This document shows positions 1-7,489 of a stretch of 64,000 bases of DNA, one piece after another. The notes under the pieces were generated by a model. It ran no database searches. It was not told where the DNA came from and worked only from the letters and a program-made list of their open reading frames with translations. The number at the start of each line of letters is the position of its first letter. The first letter of the stretch is position 1. A program made the translations under genes and the position numbers. The stretch lies in the NCBI GenBank assembly GCA_008501585.1, contig QQUN01000078.1, positions 1 through 64,000 of the forward strand. The letters run 5' to 3'. This DNA comes from Pseudomonadota bacterium (GTDB lineage Bacteria; Pseudomonadota; Gammaproteobacteria; Burkholderiales; Rhodocyclaceae).

Positions 1-122
1 TCGTAAGTCTTGCCGACCTCGAACTGGAAGCCGCGGCATTGCAGGGACTGGTTGAAGCCCTTGTAGGCCGTGACGACCTCGGTAGCGATCTGCGCCTTGG
101 TGCGCTTTTTGGTGGCAGCCAT
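1..122 (-). CDS. DUF7666-like phage protein, N-terminal fragment
   Basis: Only the first 40 residues lie in the window; the gene runs off the left edge. After a lysine-rich start the sequence includes TAYKGFNQSLQCRGFQFEVG, which matches from memory the start of the DUF7666 family common in prophages (pattern KGFD..L.CRGFQYEVGKTYE). The biochemical role of the family is unknown. The start lies 4 bp after the stop of the upstream gene, so it belongs to the leftward early operon. The Shine-Dalgarno sequence is weak, which suggests translation coupled to the gene before it. Confidence 0.6.
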   Translation of the reverse strand, partial: MAATKKRTKAQIATEVVTAYKGFNQSLQCRGFQFEVGKTY

Positions 123-126
123 GGTC

Positions 127-552
127 TTAAGCCCCGGCTTCTTCGCATGCGGTGATGAGGGCGGCGAAGTGCTCGGGTTTGACGTCCGGCAGCTTGGCCG
201 CCTTGAACGGCTCGGCCGCGAGCACCGACACGGCAGCGTCCCGCCCCTTGCTGCGCGCAAGCTTGGTCACGGCATCGGCGGCATCCTGGTACGTCGGAGC
301 CTTGGCCGGCTGGTTCGCGTGGCCTTGCAAGGCCTCCTGCGCTTCGGAGGCCGTCATCTGCGTGAGGGTTTCGGGCTTCTCGGCTTCAGCCTTTGCCGAG
401 GCATCCACCTTGGTTTTTTCAGCCGCGGTGCTCTTCGCTTCGGTGACGACGGCAGCGACCTGGGCGACCGTGGTCGGCACGCCGGCCTTGATAGCTTCGA
501 TCAGTTCGCGGATGGCGGCCGTGTTGTCGGCCAGTGCTTTTTCCAGGCTCAT
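127..552 (-). CDS. phage hypothetical protein, 141 aa, Ala/Lys/Glu-rich
   Basis: I do not recognise a named family. The protein starts with a short helix (LADNTAAIRELIEAIKAG), has a low-complexity Ala/Lys/Glu middle (about residues 30-85) and ends in a more ordered segment rich in Ala, Lys and Pro. No catalytic motif or signal peptide is visible. The start at 552 is supported by an AAGGAG sequence 8 bases upstream that overlaps the stop of the previous gene. It is the third gene of the leftward operon controlled from about 1.1 kb. Similar proteins in phage early regions are usually annotated as hypothetical. Confidence 0.6.
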   Translation of the reverse strand: MSLEKALADNTAAIRELIEAIKAGVPTTVAQVAAVVTEAKSTAAEKTKVDASAKAEAEKPETLTQMTASEAQEALQGHANQPAKAPTYQDAADAVTKLARSKGRDAAVSVLAAEPFKAAKLPDVKPEHFAALITACEEAGA

Positions 553-557
553 GGGTG

Positions 558-950
558 TTACTCCTTGTTGAGATACGGGTGGTTGAACAACTCGATCAGT
601 GCGGTGAGCACATCGCCGCGGTCGTTTGCGATCTGCTGCATCTGGTCGGCGATTTGGAGCACGGCTGTGACGCTGTCGGCGTCGTGGATGTCGGCGTCGT
701 GGAGCTGAGCCAGCATGGCGGCCATGTCGGCTGCTTCGGCCGGGTGCGCTTCGAGAAGCAAGCGCAACGCGTCGGCATCGATCTCGAAGCTGTCGAGCAC
801 CGCAGTGAAGGGAGCCGATTCCTCGGCGGCATCGACCAGGCGCTCGAAGCGATCGAGCATTTCGCGCTCGGCTTCGCTGCGGGTCAGATCGTCATCGGTG
901 GCGCGCAAATGGGTGATCAGTTCGCGGTCGTTCATGGTGCGCAGGTACAT
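558..950 (-). CDS. phage hypothetical protein, 130 aa, acidic and helical
   Basis: A very acidic, leucine/alanine-rich, probably all-helical protein (MYLRTMNDRELITHLRATDD at the start) with no recognised domain. Two starts are possible: ATG at 950, which overlaps the stop of the preceding 36-residue gene by one base (TGATG) and has GGGGGCG upstream, and ATG at 935. I prefer 950 because of the overlap and the G-rich ribosome site. The reading frame is open further upstream but has no supported start there and would cross the operator. It sits in the leftward early operon, where phages often carry small host-takeover proteins, but nothing in the sequence assigns a role. Confidence 0.6.
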   Translation of the reverse strand: MYLRTMNDRELITHLRATDDDLTRSEAEREMLDRFERLVDAAEESAPFTAVLDSFEIDADALRLLLEAHPAEAADMAAMLAQLHDADIHDADSVTAVLQIADQMQQIANDRGDVLTALIELFNHPYLNKE

Positions 951-1060
951 CAGTTCGCCCCCAAAAGCACGGCCATGAAGGTCGAGGCGAACAGCAGTGC
1001 AAACAGCAGGAAGAAGAATGCGGCGGCGCCAAGAAGCGCCTCTTTCACATCGTCGTGCAT
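950..1060 (-). CDS. small single-span membrane peptide, 36 aa
   Basis: A 36-codon frame starting MHDDVKEALLGAAAFFFLLF, with one hydrophobic segment covering most of residues 9-34. GAGGTG lies 6-7 bases upstream of the ATG, and the stop overlaps the start of the next gene by one base. Both facts favour real translation. It would be the first gene of the leftward early operon. Small phage membrane peptides can act in superinfection exclusion or lysis control, but the function here is unknown. Confidence 0.5.
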   Translation of the reverse strand: MHDDVKEALLGAAAFFFLLFALLFASTFMAVLLGAN

Positions 1061-1085
1061 CACAATCACCTCGGTTGTTGTGGCT

Positions 1086-1101
1086 ACAAGTTTGAACTTG
1101 T
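1086..1101. promoter_or_regulatory. operator palindrome ACAAGT-N4-ACTTGT (left)
   Basis: A perfect 6-4-6 inverted repeat, ACAAGTTTGAACTTGT. The same half-sites recur at 1910-1925 just before the repressor gene. It lies about 5 bases downstream of the -10 of the putative leftward promoter, where a bound repressor would block initiation. It is most probably a binding site for the repressor encoded at 1207-1899. Confidence 0.7.
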
Positions 1102-1105
1102 GACA

Positions 1106-1134
1106 AGGCTATCCGAGAAAATTGTGTTCCGCAA
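1106..1134 (-). promoter_or_regulatory. putative leftward early promoter
   Basis: Read on the minus strand: TTGCGG (1134-1129), a 17-base spacer, then TAGCCT (1111-1106). The operator palindrome follows at once, so initiation would fall on or next to it. It would transcribe the small-gene operon that begins at 1060. The match to the sigma-70 consensus is only fair. Confidence 0.45.
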
Positions 1135-1162
1135 GTAGTGCCCACAACTTTTTTTTCAAGGC

Positions 1163-1188
1163 AAAAGAAAAGCCGCCCGAAGGCGGCT
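1163..1188 (-). terminator. rho-independent terminator after the repressor gene
   Basis: A 7-bp GC-rich stem (AGCCGCC/GGCGGCT) with a tight 4-base loop (TTCG on the minus strand), followed on that strand by TTTTCTTTT. It lies just beyond the repressor stop at 1207 and separates the repressor transcript from the leftward early operon. Confidence 0.85.
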
Positions 1189-1206
1189 TGTTGTGGGTGA
1201 GATGGA

Positions 1207-1899
1207 TCAGCTGCGGCTGATGCCTTCTGCGCTGCGTATGAGGTCTGCGATCACCTCGGGGCGCGTGACGGTGCGAAAGATGAGCCCGTGCAGCTCGGCT
1301 TCGGCCTCAAGTTGCCGACGGCGACGGTCGGGGCGGAAGGCGTCGATGGTGTCAGGCACCACAACCACCAGGGCGTAGGCGCGGTCCTTGCCTTGCTCCA
1401 GGCGGCAGGATGACAGACGCCATAGCCATGTTTGTATGAGCGGCATGGGCATCATCGGACGGCCTTGTGTCTTGATCTCGAGCACCAGGCGATCCGACTC
1501 GTAGTCGAAGGCCGAGCTGCTTTGATCCTGGCGGTTGCTGCGCATGTGCTGGTGAAGCTCGTCGGGCACATGTTGCAGAACCTCTTTCCACACGTCCGCC
1601 TCCTTGCGCGGTTGAAACAACGGCACCGCGGCGGCAGCGGCGACACGCACGCGCTCGGTGTAGTGCGGCACGTCCTCCAGTCGGTCGATCGTCGCCAGGC
1701 GGTGCTCAGGCCAGAAGTGCCCGAACAGTTCGTACAGTCGCTTGCGCATGCTGGGCCGAGGCATTCCTTTGCCGCCCTCCCATCGAGCGACCGCCTGCTG
1801 TGTAAGTCCGACCATATGGCCAAGTTGCTCCTGGCTCCAGCCTTTGGCCTCGCGCGCCCGCTGCAGTGCGGTGGCGAAGGTTTCCTCGTTATCGCTCAT
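1207..1899 (-). CDS. phage repressor: N-terminal HTH, unusual C-terminal domain
   Basis: A 230-residue protein with a clear Cro/CI-type helix-turn-helix in the first 55 residues (the pattern WSQEQLGHMVGLTQQAVARW). It lies opposite a Cro-like gene, and a palindromic operator sits between its own promoter and start, so it is very likely the lysogenic repressor and probably autoregulated. It does not end in an S24/LexA-type self-cleaving domain: I see no Ala-Gly cleavage site and no Ser-Lys dyad context. Instead about residues 125-225 contain FDYESDRLVLEIKTQ followed by a hydrophobic strand (YALVVVVPD), which looks like the core of a PD-(D/E)xK nuclease-type fold. The start at 1899 has GGGGAG upstream. 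Induction, if it happens, may not follow the RecA route. Confidence 0.8.
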   Translation of the reverse strand: MSDNEETFATALQRAREAKGWSQEQLGHMVGLTQQAVARWEGGKGMPRPSMRKRLYELFGHFWPEHRLATIDRLEDVPHYTERVRVAAAAAVPLFQPRKEADVWKEVLQHVPDELHQHMRSNRQDQSSSAFDYESDRLVLEIKTQGRPMMPMPLIQTWLWRLSSCRLEQGKDRAYALVVVVPDTIDAFRPDRRRRQLEAEAELHGLIFRTVTRPEVIADLIRSAEGISRS

Positions 1900-1909
1900 G
1901 GTCTCCCCT

Positions 1910-1925
1910 ACAAGTGAACACTTGT
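1910..1925. promoter_or_regulatory. operator palindrome ACAAGT-N4-ACTTGT (repressor promoter)
   Basis: ACAAGTGAACACTTGT, a 6-4-6 inverted repeat with the same half-sites as 1086-1101. It ends 11 bases upstream of the repressor ATG and covers the 5' end of the repressor message. This placement fits negative autoregulation. Confidence 0.7.
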
Positions 1926-1987
1926 GATTTTAGCTTAGTCGATACACCAGCAGAAAACACTTGAAATCGGTGAAAAGTTGTGCGCTC

Positions 1988-2016
1988 TTGTAGGCGCGGA
2001 TAACAAGATATATATT
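1988..2016 (+). promoter_or_regulatory. rightward early promoter
   Basis: TTGTAG (1988-1993), a 17-base spacer and TATATT (2011-2016). This is a good sigma-70-type match, followed 27 bases later by the Cro-like start codon. It would drive the whole replication block from 2044 onward. Confidence 0.65.
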
Positions 2017-2027
2017 GTGGTCACAAT
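2003..2027. promoter_or_regulatory. overlapping operator-like palindromes at the rightward promoter
   Basis: Two imperfect or perfect palindromes overlap the -10: ACAAGATATATATTGT (2003-2018), the same size and outer bases as the ACAAGT operators, and ATTGTGGTCACAAT (2014-2027), with perfect 6-base arms. The first may be a weak repressor site. The second may be the site of the Cro-like protein. Assignment of proteins to sites is inference. Confidence 0.55.
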
Positions 2028-2043
2028 TTTTAGCGAGGCCACA

Positions 2044-2265
2044 ATGGACCAAGACAAACGAGGAATCGACAAGGCCGTCGAGGCGGCCGGGTCGCAGCAG
2101 GCGTTGGCGGATGCGCTCGGGGTCAGCCAGCAGCGTGTCAGCCAGTGGGTGGTGCGGGGTTATGTGTCGCCGCGCCGCGCCCAGGAGATCGAGATCCAGT
2201 ATGGCGTGCCCCGCCGCGAGCTGGTCAATCCGATGCTGCTCGATCTGCTGGAGCAAGGTGAATGA
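2044..2265 (+). CDS. Cro/YdaS-like HTH regulator, 73 aa
   Basis: A small DNA-binding protein with a helix-turn-helix of the YdaS/Cro class (GSQQALADALGVSQQRVSQW, about residues 16-35). The stretch after it (VSPRRAQEIE...GVPRRELVNP) is typical of YdaS-family antirepressors. It diverges from the repressor and is the first gene of the rightward early operon. The start at 2044 is chosen because the family similarity begins there; a longer frame would cross the promoter. Its stop overlaps the next ATG (ATGA). Expected role: shutting off the repressor and tuning early transcription. Confidence 0.8.
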   Translation: MDQDKRGIDKAVEAAGSQQALADALGVSQQRVSQWVVRGYVSPRRAQEIEIQYGVPRRELVNPMLLDLLEQGE

Positions 2266-3632
2266 GGGCCTACGAGGATTTCCTGGCGGAGAAGGCCCGG
2301 CTTGACCCGCCAACCGGACTCACCGACACCCCCGACCTTCCGGCAGCCCTCTTCCCTCATCAACGCGATATCGTGCGCTGGGCGCTGCGCCGCGGGCGCG
2401 CTGCGGTGTTTGCGCAGACGGGCCTCGGGAAGTCGCTGATGGAGCTGGCCTGGGGCGACGCGGTGTATCGCGCCACCGGTGGCGATGTGCTGCTGCTCAC
2501 GCCGCTGGCGGTGGCGGGCCAGATGGTGCGCGAGGCGGCCAAGTTCGGCATCGCGGCGAAGCAGTGCGCGACTCAGGATGAAGCGGAAGCCGGCATTACG
2601 GTGACCAACTACGCGAAGCTGCATCACTTTGACCTGTCGCGCTTCACTGGGGTGATCCTCGACGAGTCGTCGATCCTCAAGGCCTTCGACGGCAAGACGC
2701 GGACGCTGCTGATCGACGCGTGCGCCAAGGTGCCCTATCGGCTGTGCGCGACCGCGACACCTGCCCCCAACGACTTCACCGAGCTGGGCAACCATGCCGA
2801 GTTTCTGGGCGTGATGTCCGTCACCGGCATGCAGGCGGTGTTCTTCACGCACGATGGTGGTGACACTGGCAAGTGGCGCCTGAAGGGGCACGCCGAGAGC
2901 GATTTCTGGCGGTGGATGTGCTCGTGGTCGGTGCTGCTGCGCCGCCCTTCGGACCTGGGCTATGACGACGGCGCCTACGACCTGCCGGAGCTGCGCCAGG
3001 TGGAGCACATCGTGCCGGTGGAAGGCCCTGCCGCACGCACGATGACCGAGCGGCTGCGCGCACGGCGCGAGAGCTTGGCCGAACGCGTGGCACACGCCGC
3101 GACGCTGGTGCCGGCCGATCGGCCGTGTGTGTTGTGGTGCAACCTCAACGACGAGAGCACGGCCCTGGCTGCGGCGGTGCCTGGCGCCGTGGAGATCCGA
3201 GGCTCGGACAAGGAAGAGCGCAAGGAGCAGATCCTGCGCGACTTCGCCGAGGGGCGCATCCGGGTGCTGGTCACCAAGCCCACGCTCACGGGTTTCGGCC
3301 TGAACTGGCAGCACTGCGCCGATACCGTGTTCGTCGGCCTGAATGACTCATTCGAGCAGGTCTATCAGGCGGTGCGCCGCTTCTGGCGCTTCGGGCAGAC
3401 CCGGCCGGTGACGGTGCATTTCGTGGCCGCTTCGACCGAGGGCGCCGTGCTCGAGAACCTGCGACGCAAAGAGGCCGACGCCGAGCGCATGGGCGCGGAG
3501 ATGGTCGCCCACATGGCGGACCTGTCGAGCGAGCTGGTGCATGGTGCGCTGCGCGAGGAAGACCCCTATACCCCGACCGTGCCGGTGGTGTTGCCGGCGT
3601 GGCTCAAGAATGAAGACGAGGAGAATATCTGA
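2262..3632 (+). CDS. superfamily 2 (SNF2-like) DNA helicase/ATPase
   Basis: A 456-residue ATP-dependent helicase or translocase. Visible motifs: motif Q/I region with Walker A QTGLGKS (52-58), motif II DESS in place of DEAH (134-137), motif III TATPAPN (164-170), and in the second RecA fold a motif V/VI stretch LTGFGLN...YQAVRRFWRFGQ (about residues 345-380). These are the hallmarks of SNF2/Rad54-like enzymes common in phage replication modules. The start overlaps the Cro-like stop by 4 bp. Its stop overlaps the methyltransferase start by one base, so translation is probably coupled. The partner is likely the primase-helicase two genes on, or the methyltransferase next to it. Confidence 0.88.
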   Translation: MRAYEDFLAEKARLDPPTGLTDTPDLPAALFPHQRDIVRWALRRGRAAVFAQTGLGKSLMELAWGDAVYRATGGDVLLLTPLAVAGQMVREAAKFGIAAKQCATQDEAEAGITVTNYAKLHHFDLSRFTGVILDESSILKAFDGKTRTLLIDACAKVPYRLCATATPAPNDFTELGNHAEFLGVMSVTGMQAVFFTHDGGDTGKWRLKGHAESDFWRWMCSWSVLLRRPSDLGYDDGAYDLPELRQVEHIVPVEGPAARTMTERLRARRESLAERVAHAATLVPADRPCVLWCNLNDESTALAAAVPGAVEIRGSDKEERKEQILRDFAEGRIRVLVTKPTLTGFGLNWQHCADTVFVGLNDSFEQVYQAVRRFWRFGQTRPVTVHFVAASTEGAVLENLRRKEADAERMGAEMVAHMADLSSELVHGALREEDPYTPTVPVVLPAWLKNEDEENI

Positions 3633-4621
3633 TGCAGCAGATCAAAGCGCTCGATCAGGTCGTGACCGGCGACTACGCGATCTACCACGGCGACGCCTGC
3701 GAGTTGATCCGGGCCGTGCCGGACAACTCGGTGCATTTCGGCATCCACTCGCCTCCCTTCGAAGGCCTCTACAAATTCACGAACTCGCCGCGCGATATCA
3801 GCAACAACGAGGGGGAGGCGTTCTGGGAACACTACCAGTTCCTGATCCGCGAGCTGCTGCGCGTGGCGATGCCCGGGCGCCTGCACTCGGTGCATGTGAT
3901 GCAGCTGCCGGCCACCAAGGGGCGCGAGGGTTTCATCGGCATGCGCGACTTCCGCGGCGATGTGATCCGGGCCTATCAGGCGGCGGGCTGGCTGCTGCAC
4001 TCGGAAGTATGCGTGTGGAAAGACCCCGTCGTCGCCCAGCAGCGCACGAAGTCGATCCGCTTGCTGCACAAGCAGCTATGCAAGGACTCGGCGCTGTCCG
4101 GGCAGGGCCTGGCCGACTACATCGTGACCTTCCGCAAACCCGGCGACAACGAGATCGCCATCGTGGGCGAGTTGGAGCACTACGCGGGTGACGCGGTGGA
4201 TGTGTCGCGCGCGGCATGGGAGCGGCAGGCCGAGGCGCTACGCGCCGAGGGCAAGGAGCCGTGGCCCTACCGCACGTGGGTGTCGATCATGACCTGGCAG
4301 CGCTATGCCTCGCCGGTCTGGACCGACATCCGGCAGACCCGCACGCTGCAGTACCGATCGGCCCGGGACGAGAAGGATGAGCAGCACATCAGCCCGCTGC
4401 AGCTGGACGTTATCGAGCGTTGCATCGACCTGTGGAGCAACCGAGGCGAGACGGTGATCACCCCGTTCATGGGCATCGGCTCGGAGGTGTATTGCGCAGT
4501 CGAGGCCGGCCGGCGGGGCGTGGGTTTCGAACTCAAGGCGAGCTACTTCCGCCAGGCGGTGCTCAACATCCAGCGCCTCGACGACCAGCTCATGGCGGAT
4601 CTGCTGGGGGTGGCAGCGTGA
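3632..4621 (+). CDS. beta-class DNA N4/N6 methyltransferase
   Basis: A 329-residue SAM-dependent DNA methyltransferase. The catalytic motif IV is SPPF (residues 40-43), near the N terminus, and the SAM-binding motif I region TPFMGIGSE (277-285) is near the C terminus. That order defines the beta class, which modifies cytosine N4 or adenine N6. No restriction endonuclease is adjacent, so it probably acts as a self-protecting or regulatory orphan methylase. It overlaps both neighbours by one to four bases, between a helicase and the primase. The target sequence cannot be read from the protein. Confidence 0.88.
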   Translation: MQQIKALDQVVTGDYAIYHGDACELIRAVPDNSVHFGIHSPPFEGLYKFTNSPRDISNNEGEAFWEHYQFLIRELLRVAMPGRLHSVHVMQLPATKGREGFIGMRDFRGDVIRAYQAAGWLLHSEVCVWKDPVVAQQRTKSIRLLHKQLCKDSALSGQGLADYIVTFRKPGDNEIAIVGELEHYAGDAVDVSRAAWERQAEALRAEGKEPWPYRTWVSIMTWQRYASPVWTDIRQTRTLQYRSARDEKDEQHISPLQLDVIERCIDLWSNRGETVITPFMGIGSEVYCAVEAGRRGVGFELKASYFRQAVLNIQRLDDQLMADLLGVAA

Positions 4622-7185
4622 CATCGAACTTTCAGCAGCACGGTCGCGCCCTCCTCGGCGCCGGCTATCTCATCATCCCCATCAAGCCCGGCCACAAGCG
4701 CCCGGCGCTCGACAATTGGCAGACCGCGCGCCTCGGCGCCGCTGACCTGACCCGTTACCCGAACCATGGCGTCGGCGTGCTGTGCGGGCAAGGTGCCCAG
4801 CCCATCGCCGCCATCGACGTGGATACCACGGACGACGCACTGGCTGCGCGGTTCGTGGCATGGTGCCAAGAGCACCTCGGGCTGACCTGCGAGCGCGTTG
4901 GCAATGCGCCCAAGATCCTCCTCGCCTACCGGGCCGAGGCCGAAGGCTGGGGCAAGGCCACCGGTGCCTGGTTCGAGGACTCTGGCGGCGGCCGTCACCG
5001 GCTGGAAGTGCTGGGCAAGGGCCAGCAGTTCGTGGCCTACCATATCCACCCGGACACAGGCGAGCCCTACGAGTGGGTGGATTTCTTCGGCGGCCTGGAA
5101 GCGATGCGCGCGGGCGACCTGTCCGCCATCACCGAGGCCCAGGTCGAGGAAGCGCTGCAGGTGTTCGAGGCAATGGCCGCCGAGGCCGGGCTCGTGCGTG
5201 TGTCGGGTAGCCGGGCGAAGGTTGGGGGCATGACCTCGGCGCCGATCGATGACCCGCTGATGGCCTTCGAGCCGCCGGTCGGCATCGACTTGGACGAGGC
5301 CAGGCGCCTGGTGGCCTACGTCGATAACGAGGACTACGACACCTGGCTGAAGGTCGGCATGTCGCTGCATCACGAGTTCGATGGCGACAGCGCTGCGCTG
5401 GATTTGTGGGACGAGTGGTCGAGCACGGCAGCGAACTACGGCGGCAGCGAGGATATCGCACACCGCTGGGATTCCTTCGGCCGATCCGGGCGCAACCCGA
5501 CGACGGCGCGCTGGCTGCTCAAGGTGGGCAACCAGGGCAAGCGCGACGCGGTGAAGGCCGAGAAGCGCACCGCGCTGGACGACGCCAAGGGGATGATCCT
5601 CGCGTGCCGGGACTCCATCGACCTGGTGAATGACGTTGCCCGGGCGGCCGGCGAAGCGGCCGGTACGGATCTGGCCTTGCGCGCCGAGCTGGCCGGCCTG
5701 ATCCGGGCGCGCTTCAAGGAGCTGACCGACACCAGTCTGCCGGTGGCCGACGTTCGCGCGGCCATGGCGGGGGGCCGCAAGGTCGTGTCGTTCAACAAGC
5801 AGCGCCGGCAGATGACCGAGTTCGGCAACGCCGAGCGCATGCTCGACCACTACGGCGACGGGCTCATGTACGTGCCCGAGATCGACGGCTGGTTCAACTG
5901 GACCGGCATCTACTGGCGCCGCGCGGCCGGCGTGGAGCTTGAGCACCTGGCGAAGGAAACCATCCGCGCGCTGCCCGACGAGGCCAAGGCCATCGAGAGC
6001 GACGCCGAACGGGCCGAGTTCTTCAAGTTCTGCGCCGTCAGCCAGCGGGCCGTCATGGTGCGCAACATGGTGAGCTTGGCGCAGTCCGACCCGCGCATCG
6101 TGGTGGGCATGTCCGATCTTGACAAGCTGACGCACCTCCTGGGGGTTGGCAACGGTGTGGTCGATCTGACCACAGGCAAGCTGCTCCCGCCCGATCAGGC
6201 GTACCGCGTGACCACGATCACCGCCACCGAGTACGACCCGGCTGCCGCGTGCCCGCTGTTCGAGCAGACCGTGGCCGACGTGTTCTTCGGCGATACCGAC
6301 ACGATCGGGTTCTTCCAGCGGCTCGTGGGCTACTCGCTGCTGGGCCGACCAGACGAGGACGTGCTGGCCATCCCCTACGGCTCTGGCTCCAACGGCAAGA
6401 GTACGGTGCTGGGCGCCATCCGCGACGCCTTGGGCGATCACGCCAAGATGGCCAGTGCTGACACCTTTCTGAGTAGCGGCGTGGCAGGGGGCAACGCCGG
6501 GGCGGCGCGTGAAGACGTGCTGCGCCTGCGCGGTGCGCGCTTCGTCTATGTCAGCGAGCCTGACGAGGGCAGCGAGCTGCGCGAGGGTCTGATCAAGTCC
6601 ATGACCGGGGGCGAGCCTCTGCCGGCGCGAGGCCTGTATTCGAAGACGACGGTCGAGGTGGCGCCCACCTGGGTAGCCTTCATGCCTACCAACCACAGGC
6701 CCATCGTCAAGGGCGACGATCACGCCATCTGGCGCCGGCTGTTGCCGGTGCCTTTCACGCGCAACTTCGACCAGGACCTGACGGTGGAGAAAGACCCCGA
6801 TCGGGCCAAGAAGCTGGCGGACGAGGCAAGCGGCATCCTGGCCTGGTGCGTGCGCGGCGCGCTGGCCTACCAGCAGCAGGGTCTGCGCCCGCCCGGCACG
6901 GTGCGCAAGGCTCGCGATGAGTACAAGAGCGATATGGACTTGCTGGCCGAGTGGCTGGACGAGTGCTGCGAGGTAGGCCCCGGGCACGTGGAGAGCAACG
7001 CCAGGCTGTGGGCGAGCTGGGAAGCCTTCGCCAGGGCGCGGGGGGAGTTGCGGTTTATCGCCAGCGCGAAGAGCCTGGGACGACGGCTGCAGTCGAAGGG
7101 GATGGAGCCTGTGCGGCAATGCGCCGGGCTCCGGGGGCGCGGCATGGTAGGTATCCGCGTCCGCCAGATGGGGGACTTCGAATGA
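4618..7185 (+). CDS. bifunctional Prim-Pol / D5-type primase-helicase
   Basis: An 855-residue replication protein. The N-terminal part (about 1-200) is a Prim-Pol domain with the acidic segment AAIDVDTTD. A PriCT-2-like region follows (about 215-300), then a D5_N-like segment, then a superfamily 3 helicase with Walker A GSGSNGKST (about 587-595) and downstream RRL...PFTRNF. The GTG start at 4618 overlaps the methyltransferase stop (GTGA) and matches where the Prim-Pol domain begins; the frame is open further upstream but only inside the methyltransferase gene. It should prime and unwind phage DNA at the origin. The stop overlaps the next gene by 4 bp. Confidence 0.88.
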   Translation: MTSNFQQHGRALLGAGYLIIPIKPGHKRPALDNWQTARLGAADLTRYPNHGVGVLCGQGAQPIAAIDVDTTDDALAARFVAWCQEHLGLTCERVGNAPKILLAYRAEAEGWGKATGAWFEDSGGGRHRLEVLGKGQQFVAYHIHPDTGEPYEWVDFFGGLEAMRAGDLSAITEAQVEEALQVFEAMAAEAGLVRVSGSRAKVGGMTSAPIDDPLMAFEPPVGIDLDEARRLVAYVDNEDYDTWLKVGMSLHHEFDGDSAALDLWDEWSSTAANYGGSEDIAHRWDSFGRSGRNPTTARWLLKVGNQGKRDAVKAEKRTALDDAKGMILACRDSIDLVNDVARAAGEAAGTDLALRAELAGLIRARFKELTDTSLPVADVRAAMAGGRKVVSFNKQRRQMTEFGNAERMLDHYGDGLMYVPEIDGWFNWTGIYWRRAAGVELEHLAKETIRALPDEAKAIESDAERAEFFKFCAVSQRAVMVRNMVSLAQSDPRIVVGMSDLDKLTHLLGVGNGVVDLTTGKLLPPDQAYRVTTITATEYDPAAACPLFEQTVADVFFGDTDTIGFFQRLVGYSLLGRPDEDVLAIPYGSGSNGKSTVLGAIRDALGDHAKMASADTFLSSGVAGGNAGAAREDVLRLRGARFVYVSEPDEGSELREGLIKSMTGGEPLPARGLYSKTTVEVAPTWVAFMPTNHRPIVKGDDHAIWRRLLPVPFTRNFDQDLTVEKDPDRAKKLADEASGILAWCVRGALAYQQQGLRPPGTVRKARDEYKSDMDLLAEWLDECCEVGPGHVESNARLWASWEAFARARGELRFIASAKSLGRRLQSKGMEPVRQCAGLRGRGMVGIRVRQMGDFE

Positions 7186-7487
7186 CCAGCGGGGTGTATG
7201 GGTTGGAGTGCCCGGATACAGGGAGGGTGCGGTATGTGGGTGCGAGCCGGAACGTTGAAGCGAAATTCAGGCAGATATCCGAACGACCGTGGGCGCCAGG
7301 GGTTGCGACTGGTTGGGAGGGCAACCGTGTGAAGCAGTGGCTCGTGGCGTTGTACCGGGAGGGAAAAGCGCCACGAATGACCGTCCTCGACGAGACCGGC
7401 GAGGATCAGTTCGACCATGTGAAAGCAGCATGGGTGGCCGCGCTCCAGAAGACCGGTGAGGCGGACATCAATGGAGGCGGCGGGTGA
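7182..7487 (+). CDS. GIY-YIG superfamily protein, 101 aa
   Basis: The N terminus reads SGVYGLECPDTGRVRYVGAS, the GIY...YVG signature of the GIY-YIG nuclease fold, followed by an arginine-containing helix (RNVEAKFR) and a WLVAL..GKAP..TVLDE segment typical of the phage branch. The usual catalytic glutamate near the C terminus is not obvious, so activity is uncertain. It overlaps the primase stop by 4 bp and is the last gene of the rightward early block. Its stop is only 2 bp from the end of a gene on the other strand. It could be a resolving or host-DNA-degrading nuclease. Confidence 0.7.
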   Translation: MTSGVYGLECPDTGRVRYVGASRNVEAKFRQISERPWAPGVATGWEGNRVKQWLVALYREGKAPRMTVLDETGEDQFDHVKAAWVAALQKTGEADINGGGG

Positions 7488-7489
7488 TG

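Noticed and set aside
1988..2010. Lac-operator-like GCGGATAACAA near the rightward promoter
   Set aside because: It is a chance match over a short stretch. The local palindromes explain the region better, and no LacI-type regulator is encoded here.
3632..7487. A complete restriction-modification or BREX/DISARM-like defence system
   Set aside because: A helicase, methylase and GIY-YIG protein are present, but the other components of those systems are missing and the genes are fused into the phage replication operon.
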